Shown here piece after piece: positions 58,249-64,000 of a DNA stretch of 64,000 nucleotides. The number at the start of each line of letters is the position of its first letter. Position 1 is the stretch's first letter. The DNA comes from Platycnemis pennipes. Lineage: Eukaryota > Arthropoda > Insecta > Odonata > Platycnemididae. The stretch spans positions 110,253,054 to 110,317,053 of the forward strand of contig OW121846.1 in the NCBI GenBank assembly GCA_933228895.1. The letters run 5' to 3'. The translations under genes were made by a program, and so were the position numbers. The notes below the pieces were generated by a model. That model ran no database searches. It saw only the letters and a program-made list of their open reading frames with translations, and was not told where the DNA came from.

Positions 58249-58773
58249 AGAACTAGACAGAGTGCAGCGTAGAGCAGCTAGGTTCGTTAAAAGGTGTTAC
58301 GATAGGTTGAGTAGCGTTTCAGAATTAATAAAAGAATTAGGGTGGGAATCATTATCAGAGCGTAGGTTAAGGTACAGATTGAATCTATTAGAGAAATTTC
58401 AATCGGATAGCTTTACTGAGGATGTTAGGCACATATTAAGAAAACCAGCGTATTATGCTAGATTCGACCAGATAAATAAGATTAGAGAGATAGATTGTCG
58501 TACCGATAGATTCAAAATGGCATTTTTCCCCCGTACTATAAGAGAACAGAATAGGCAGCATAGCAAAGGGATAGGTAGAGGAAATATTTTAGAGTATTCT
58601 GTAGTGCATGATGCATGTATTAACCCCTTAAATACTATTGATACTAACAATCAAGTTGCATGAGACAATAAAGTTGCTACTTTGCATGTTAGTAGTGCAT
58701 GCTTGGTGATCTTCACCCCCTGCCACACACCCTCGCGGTGGCTTGCAGGGTATCGTGTAGATGTAGATGTAGA
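58244..58773 (+). mobile_element. LINE family A, best preserved 3' end
   Basis: An open frame (58262-58663) encodes VQRRAARFVKRCYDRLSSV, then GWESLSERRLRYRLNLLEKF, SDSFTEDVRHILRKPAYYAR and REIDCRTDRFKMAFFPRTIR, to the natural stop. The 3' UTR holds GTAGTGCATGCTTGGTGATC and the intact stem-loop, and the copy ends in TGTAGATGTAGATGTAGA (about 58755-58773). It is the reference for family A in this window. The copy at position 1 differs by scattered substitutions and indels. Confidence 0.9.
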
Positions 58774-60002
58774 AGTTCGTGTAATAAATGCCATACTTAT
58801 GTTCTCCATAGGTCCGTACTTGAATTGTTAACCATGTCCTCCCAAAGACAAATGTACCGAGCTGCGAAGGTAAAGCAAGAGGATGATACAAGAATGAAGG
58901 TGAATCAGTTGCAGTGATTCGAGTGAGAGTAGTGGCGACATGGTCTATGGCTGTGCGCCTGGGCCACGAACGTTCTCGTAAAACACAGACAAAGGGCACG
59001 ACACCGACTCTCATAAAATTATGATACCGAAACTTCACTTCCAATCCGGGTACAATTCCGTGTCGTCGAGTGCAACGTTACTCTGGTCTCTCCACGAGGT
59101 TTTACGCCACTTCCTTCAATTCATCCGCATCTTTTACCACCGCAATACCGTGTGCTTTGTTGGGGTGGAACATCAGTGGCCCTTCAGGTAAGAGGATGAA
59201 AGAATCAGGTAAGGAAAGGTATGAAATTGGTAGTTTTTGATAAAATGCTAGTTTTACAATCTGGGATTGTTTTGGTGAGAAGTGTCCGTGGAAAAAATCG
59301 TGAACTTGCACTCCGTACATCAGTTTGGTCGCTACAATTCAAATAATAGCGTGAGATCAGAATACCCTATATTGTAACGAAAACAGCAAGATTGATAAAT
59401 CTGCATTAAATGTATAACTGAGCAATAGATTTTCTATGGGTTCCCATCAGCGATTTACATGCATATTGTGGTCATTTAGTTTATCTCCTTGTATGACTTA
59501 CTTTGGGCATCTTTTCTATCGATTTTGTTCAACTCATGGTCCCTTTTTAGGAGAAAATATCTTAATGAGATTAAATGAGAGCGAAGGCCTCCTCATTCAA
59601 AACACATTTCGAAGTTCCAGGAATGCAGGCTTAAAATAATTGAACACGATTCGAGAATAAATATCCAGCGAAAAAATACATTTATTTACTCCTCGTTGCT
59701 ACCTTGTGGAAAAGTCCTTAGTTAGTGTTTTTTATTGGATTACCAACAATTTCATGAAAGAACTGACACCCTTCGATAAGATAGCATTTACATATCACGT
59801 TAAAAGTTTGGATCTAAAAACTTGCTAAAAGGGTTGAATCTTATAGCTGTTAGAAAAAAACAATAATTTTTATTAATAAAACACTATATGAAAAACATTC
59901 ATAGATGCAGCAGATAGTCAAAGAGCTCGGACAGTAGGGGACAATCAAAAACATAGCTATACTCACATGTACTAACTATGGTATGCATTAGAATAAGGAT
60001 AA
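58774..60002. other. Unassigned spacer
   Basis: A 72-codon minus-strand ORF at 59102-59320 (starting MYGVQVHDFFHGHFS) is unlike the repetitive ORFs around it in composition, but I do not recognise it. No splice context supports an exon. Nothing else is recognised. Confidence 0.35.
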
Positions 60003-60317
60003 AGGTTTCGTGGTAACAGTAAAGGCTTTTCAACCCTAGGATCAGCGTTTGAGTCCCAGCTGTGGCAGATTTATCATTGGCAAACAAGACCCTAGTCGAG
60101 TGCTGTGTGGAGGGCACTTAGAGTTCAGAACTCCGTCCGTCGGATAAGACGTTAAACAATGAACCCCTTGGAGCCTTTCGTTTAGAGCAGGGTAATGCTG
60201 ACGCTGGATTCATTCTACCCTTCTTCAATCCTTGAAAAATTCCTATCTCCACCCAGTCACTTACCTAACCTAAATGGCGCAAATTATTTCAGCTGTTGGT
60301 TGCCTCCCTTACAGAAC
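60003..60317 (+). repeat. SINE family 1, diverged copy
   Basis: The degraded head (GCGTTTGAGTCCCAGC for the B box, about 60046-60061) is followed by GAACTCCGTCCGTCGGATAA (60128-60147), a diverged middle, then AAATGGCGCAAATTATTTCA and a CAGCTGTTGGTTGCCTCCC end. All parts of the reference copy at 48266 can be followed in order, with many substitutions. Confidence 0.75.
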
Positions 60318-60510
60318 TCCTAAGACGAGAATCGTCCATTCCAAAACTTTCATTAATCTATGCCTTGCAGATAATTGTGAAGCCTAGTGACATATATATT
60401 GATATTCCTGCGTAATGTTTTGACATTTTCTCGATTTGGCGACATTTGGAATTCAATGCTCTCATACTCATTAGATTAATTAAGGTGAGCTTTTAATTTT
60501 CCTCAAGTGG
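60318..60510. other. Unassigned spacer
   Basis: No gene or repeat recognised. Confidence 0.3.
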
Positions 60511-60620
60511 AAATGTCCGAAGACCGGAATATCCAAATTCAAATTTAAGCAGGAAAAAAACGAATATCTAGTTTTTCCCTACTTTAATTGGCATTTGGAT
60601 ATTCCGGTCTTCGTACATTT
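60511..60620. mobile_element. 110-bp fold-back MITE
   Basis: The left arm begins AAATGTCCGAAGACCGGAAT and the right arm, reverse-complemented, AAATGTACGAAGACCGGAAT. Both continue into ATCCAAAT and, less perfectly, into the rest of about 50-bp arms around a 9-nt centre. A half copy lies at 27486-27540. Non-coding; no clear target duplication. Confidence 0.75.
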
Positions 60621-62300
60621 TCTCTCATATTCATTGGCATTGGTAGATAATTTCTCACGAAAAAGAGCATAATTACGACCTGATTATTACTTGTAATAGG
60701 GAAGTGTGCAATACTTACTGTAGACCATCATTTATTATGACTGCTTTTTCACAATCCCTCGTTTTAATTGTGACCTATGCAATGGACACAGGCATTTTGA
60801 CTGAATTGGTTATCATCATCAAATAGTTGGCCGAAAAATCCAGTTCACTATTTCTACATTTTTTATATTTATTTTTGCATGCAATTAGAAACCAGATTAT
60901 AGGGTCTCTTTTCAATGCATTCCATCTTTTTTACTCGTAGTTTAATATTTATTGTTTTCACTAAATCCATACCTGAACCATTTAAAGATTAAAAGGAAAA
61001 TCTTCGGTTGTTGAATAGATATAGACAAATATATTTTCACGGGGTTTAATTTCAGACAAAAAATGAAAAAAGCCATTTGCACTGCCATATTACTTTCGCT
61101 CACGCATATTATATGGAATAACTGCAGCGATTCTTAGATGGCACCAAGACGAAAACTGGTCGGGGCGCTTCTTTTTATTGCAATTAATTCCAGCATATTG
61201 GTTATCTTATATCATTAATTTTCGCCAATAGGGCGTGCTGCAACAGTAAGAAGAACTAAAAAATTTTCACAGGCGTAATGTCTATTAGTTTTCTCGTTAT
61301 GCTCTAATTTTGAGTGCATTTTTTTGGAAACACAAGGATGGAAAAGTAGACCTGATGGCTATATAGGCATCAGCATTTCATTTAGAAAGTACCACGATTG
61401 TGATAGACGGGTATTTTCCACTTAGCCACTTATCATTCTTAAATTTTAATGAGTCCTGCGATTAGGACTCATATTTTTTGCCAACAAAACACTGCAAGGC
61501 TCTTCGAATTTTATATTTTCTCCAAGAAATTTCTCCACGCTTCAGAGCTTAATCTGTGACTCAAAAGTTTTCGAAGGCAGAGAGGTTATAAAATTAAACG
61601 CTCATCCCAGGCAATACTTTACAATTAAAACGCTAAGTGTTATGTTAATAGTTACACAATAGTTGGTTACACAAATTCTTCGATTACTTTCAAGGAAGTA
61701 AAAGTAAGAGTATCAAAATTTATAGAGCAATTTTCAAATTACTAAGAGGTACATTTCTGTTGAAATTTAGCTCATATTAGCTCATATTATACTCACCCCC
61801 TCTTCTCAAAATATGTCCGTGCTTAAGAGTATGGCCGCCAAAATTGCAGTCTGCTGACAGAAGAGAAATATTTTTATTATTTGAACGATTTTTCGAATCC
61901 AATTTTCGCCATCTCTTTACAACTTGAGGCTACTCAAGAATTGTAGTATCTCTAGGGAAACTTGGATGAATCCAGTTACTTCGAGCTTTTTTTGAGATTT
62001 TTTGTCATTCATCCTGTGGAGCCCAACAGTTTTCTGCGTAGACACCCTTAGCACGCATATTTTAAAGACATTAAAAAAATAGTTAGCACTTTGTATTTCT
62101 TCGGTAAATAGTATGATGACTGTAATTTTATGCTTCCTTTGGTGACCATAGAAGTGTAAATATCTTTCCTCGTTCATTATGAAACTTTCATGGGAATAAT
62201 GGAAATATTCTTAAGGACTTCAACGTTTAAATGCGGACTTAGTTCATATTATTAGTCAGCTTACGTGATAGCATTAGCATCATGATCTTTTAAACGCAGG
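60621..62300. other. Unassigned AT-rich region
   Basis: No gene or repeat recognised. Confidence 0.35.
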
Positions 62301-62533
62301 ATTTTTTCCTCAATGGACAGTTAGGTCAACTGGGTATACAACTCAGACTTCAGCAAGCTCAGATGGATATTTGATTTGAGTGTATTGCATGACATACCGC
62401 AGAACCAGTGGATCGCCAAGCCACTGGCATAGTTGCTGGTATGAACAAAGACGGTTGCACCAACATCAACCCTGTTTGTGAAATTATGTTCACTGCCATC
62501 ACGGTATTTAAACCACCACCAGTCTAGTTTTAT

Positions 62534-63142
62534 ATGATCTTACTACAGGCAAAATGGCCAACTTTAGTGCCACTCATCATTCTGGTGAGTGAAAACTCGG
62601 AAAATCGTCGACAAGAGGATGAAAAAACATGTTCCCTCAGCACATTTTGGGAGTGTATTCTACAACTAGTGCTTCGAGAGGGTAGACGGGTGTCCTTTGA
62701 TCACTACTCATTGTTTTCTGCTGTTGCAGAGTCAGTAGATAATCTCTTCGTTTCCTCAAAAACGCTCGTTGGCGCTAGTTGACACACTTGGCAGTGTTAG
62801 TGGGATCCTTTTCTTTCGAAATTCCTCTCTTCCTGTGAAGGGATGGGACTTAGATGTCACAATTGCCCTAAATATTGTCAGCCTGAACCTAGATACTGTT
62901 GGAAGCCATTTTCCGGCTCCTCAATGTTACCTCTTCGATGCATGCTTTACTGCTATCTGCAAGGCACTACTGGATCATCTCGAGTTTATCGAGGGCATTC
63001 ACTGAAAATTATGGTTTATATAGGAGTATTCCTCTCTTCTGGTAATTACTTTGAATCATTATTTCATGGCACGAAGTACACTTGGGAAAACTTTGTGTTC
63101 AAAGGAGTGTGTTGTACCAAAATATCTAAATGGTGGAACTGA
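62534..63142 (+). pseudogene. Possible piggyBac-like transposase remnant
   Basis: The frame at 62769-63005 reads YLFDACFTAICKALLDHLEF shortly before its stop, which recalls the piggyBac-family YFDNxFTS...LLxxL...GI motif. About 57 codons later, in another frame, TKISKWWN (about 63117-63140) could be the conserved vKWxDN. The spacing fits, but the upstream domestication-type motifs (KPxKWGxK) are not found, and the frames are broken. Low confidence; the ORFs could be chance. Confidence 0.25.
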
Positions 63143-63232
63143 CGCTAAATTATGCAATGATGAAGAGCCAAAAATTTTAGAGAAGGATATGATAGATGTT
63201 AATTAGCTTGTATTCTGAAATGTTTACCTTGA

Positions 63233-63300
63233 ATACATTTGCATCTACTGAGTACCCTGTGATCCACCTCAAGGGAATTTGGCAGGAAATGAATTATCAG
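63233..63300 (-). repeat. Diverged LINE 3' tail, reverse strand
   Basis: GCATCTACTGAGTACCCTGT, then GATCCACCTCAAGGGAATTT and GGCAGG, are recognisable as the reverse complement of the LINE stem-loop and tail with many changes. Confidence 0.5.
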
Positions 63301-64000
63301 CATCAATAGCATTTCCTCGTCCTGTGTTAAACTTTGGTTTGTTGCGGTTTTCGAACTTTGAGAATTCTGCATGTTACTATGTGACATTTAAGAGCTTAGT
63401 AGACCTAATTTACCTCGTGAATGTTTCATCAATAGCTTCCTCTATTTAGTAATTAACTAATATGTGTGTCCATTGCTATAATTCCACACCCATTACACAG
63501 TCCACAGTCACATGAGCGGACTCGACCGCGCCCAAGTCTTCAAGAGCTTGCGTGTTGAACAATATATTTTCGGGGCACAGGAAAGGGAAAGTCGCTCATG
63601 CAATGATCGAGCACCTAAATGGAAAATTTCTCTACTCCCATTTGATGGGCATTATAATATACTTATTGTTTTGTTCTGGAGTTTTCATTTATGCCTCATC
63701 CTTTTTGAAATTTCAGGACAAAACACTTCCGGCATTGAACCTTGGACAACATTAATTGTTTTCTTTTATATTAAGGTATGGTCTCACTCAACAAGCACTT
63801 AGCGATGCAGAAAATTCAGCGCTCCTTATAATTCCCTTTACGCTTTCCGCTAACCAACTTATATTGGGCTAAACTAATCTATATTTTGCCATGCATAAGT
63901 TGCTGCTATGTAGCGGTTAGCAACCCTTGAAAGAGCTGTACCCCAACCCTAGAAACGGCTGTACCTTAACTCTTGAATTGGAAAGTTTCTGAAAATGTAA
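63301..64000. other. Unassigned spacer to window end
   Basis: Two overlapping plus-strand ORFs (63512-63802, 63552-63755) carry a hydrophobic stretch but no known domain. No repeat is recognised. Confidence 0.35.

Noticed and set aside
58628..59044. 138-codon minus-strand ORF
   Set aside because: It runs antisense through the LINE tail and stem-loop and is a by-product of that repeat.
1..64000. CRISPR array or bacterial operon
   Set aside because: No regularly spaced direct repeats with unique spacers and no compact coding organisation; all recognisable coding sequence belongs to eukaryotic retroelements.

Overview
This is an AT-rich, intron-era eukaryotic window with no host gene that I can name. 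It is almost entirely repeat-derived: one long intact retrotransposon ORF, many 5'-truncated non-LTR retrotransposons, tRNA-derived SINEs, Penelope-like remnants and small inverted-repeat elements. The combination of a BEL/Pao element, APE-type LINEs with GATGTA-like tails, tRNA-derived SINEs and Penelope-like pieces points to an arthropod, probably an insect. The species cannot be determined from the sequence.

Layout. 1-3440: two LINE copies, one on + (family A, 3' end) and one on - (family B, from the linker upstream of RT to the 3' tail). 3767-4549: an unclassified terminal-inverted-repeat element packed with CAGCGCTG motifs. 5233-6915: a degenerate SINE and another family B LINE. 7640-13790: a nested block in which a BEL/Pao LTR element (7954-13602) sits inside a tRNA-derived SINE, which itself sits beside LINE tails. 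14958-15443: Penelope-like remnants in two orientations. 18-28 kb: SINEs of a second family, LINE tails, a 221-bp MITE and a fold-back element. 28-39 kb: mostly unrecognised sequence, with one reverse-strand LINE end, short direct repeats and CpG-rich patches. 39.5-46.5 kb: several LINE copies, one of which still shows APE and RT segments. 47.3-47.7 kb: a Penelope-like RT remnant behind a ribozyme-like motif. 48.3 kb: a near-complete SINE. 50-64 kb: LINE ends, palindromes, another SINE, a fold-back MITE and a possible piggyBac-like remnant.

How the parts relate. The BEL/Pao element encodes Gag, protease, RT, RNase H and integrase in one uninterrupted frame. A deletion has fused its 5' LTR directly to the middle of gag, removing the primer-binding site, leader and Gag start. 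The 200 bp of LTR that remain on both sides are identical, so the insertion is recent. The SINEs and 3'-truncated LINE copies probably depend on LINE machinery supplied from elsewhere in the genome. The LINE 3' ends share a conserved small stem-loop followed by a GATGTA-like tail, which is a plausible RT recognition signal.

The most interesting leads are the LTR/gag fusion, a set of five hammerhead-ribozyme-like motifs (three of them tied to Penelope-like or fold-back sequences), the CAGCGCTG-rich inverted-repeat element, and the conserved LINE 3' stem-loop.
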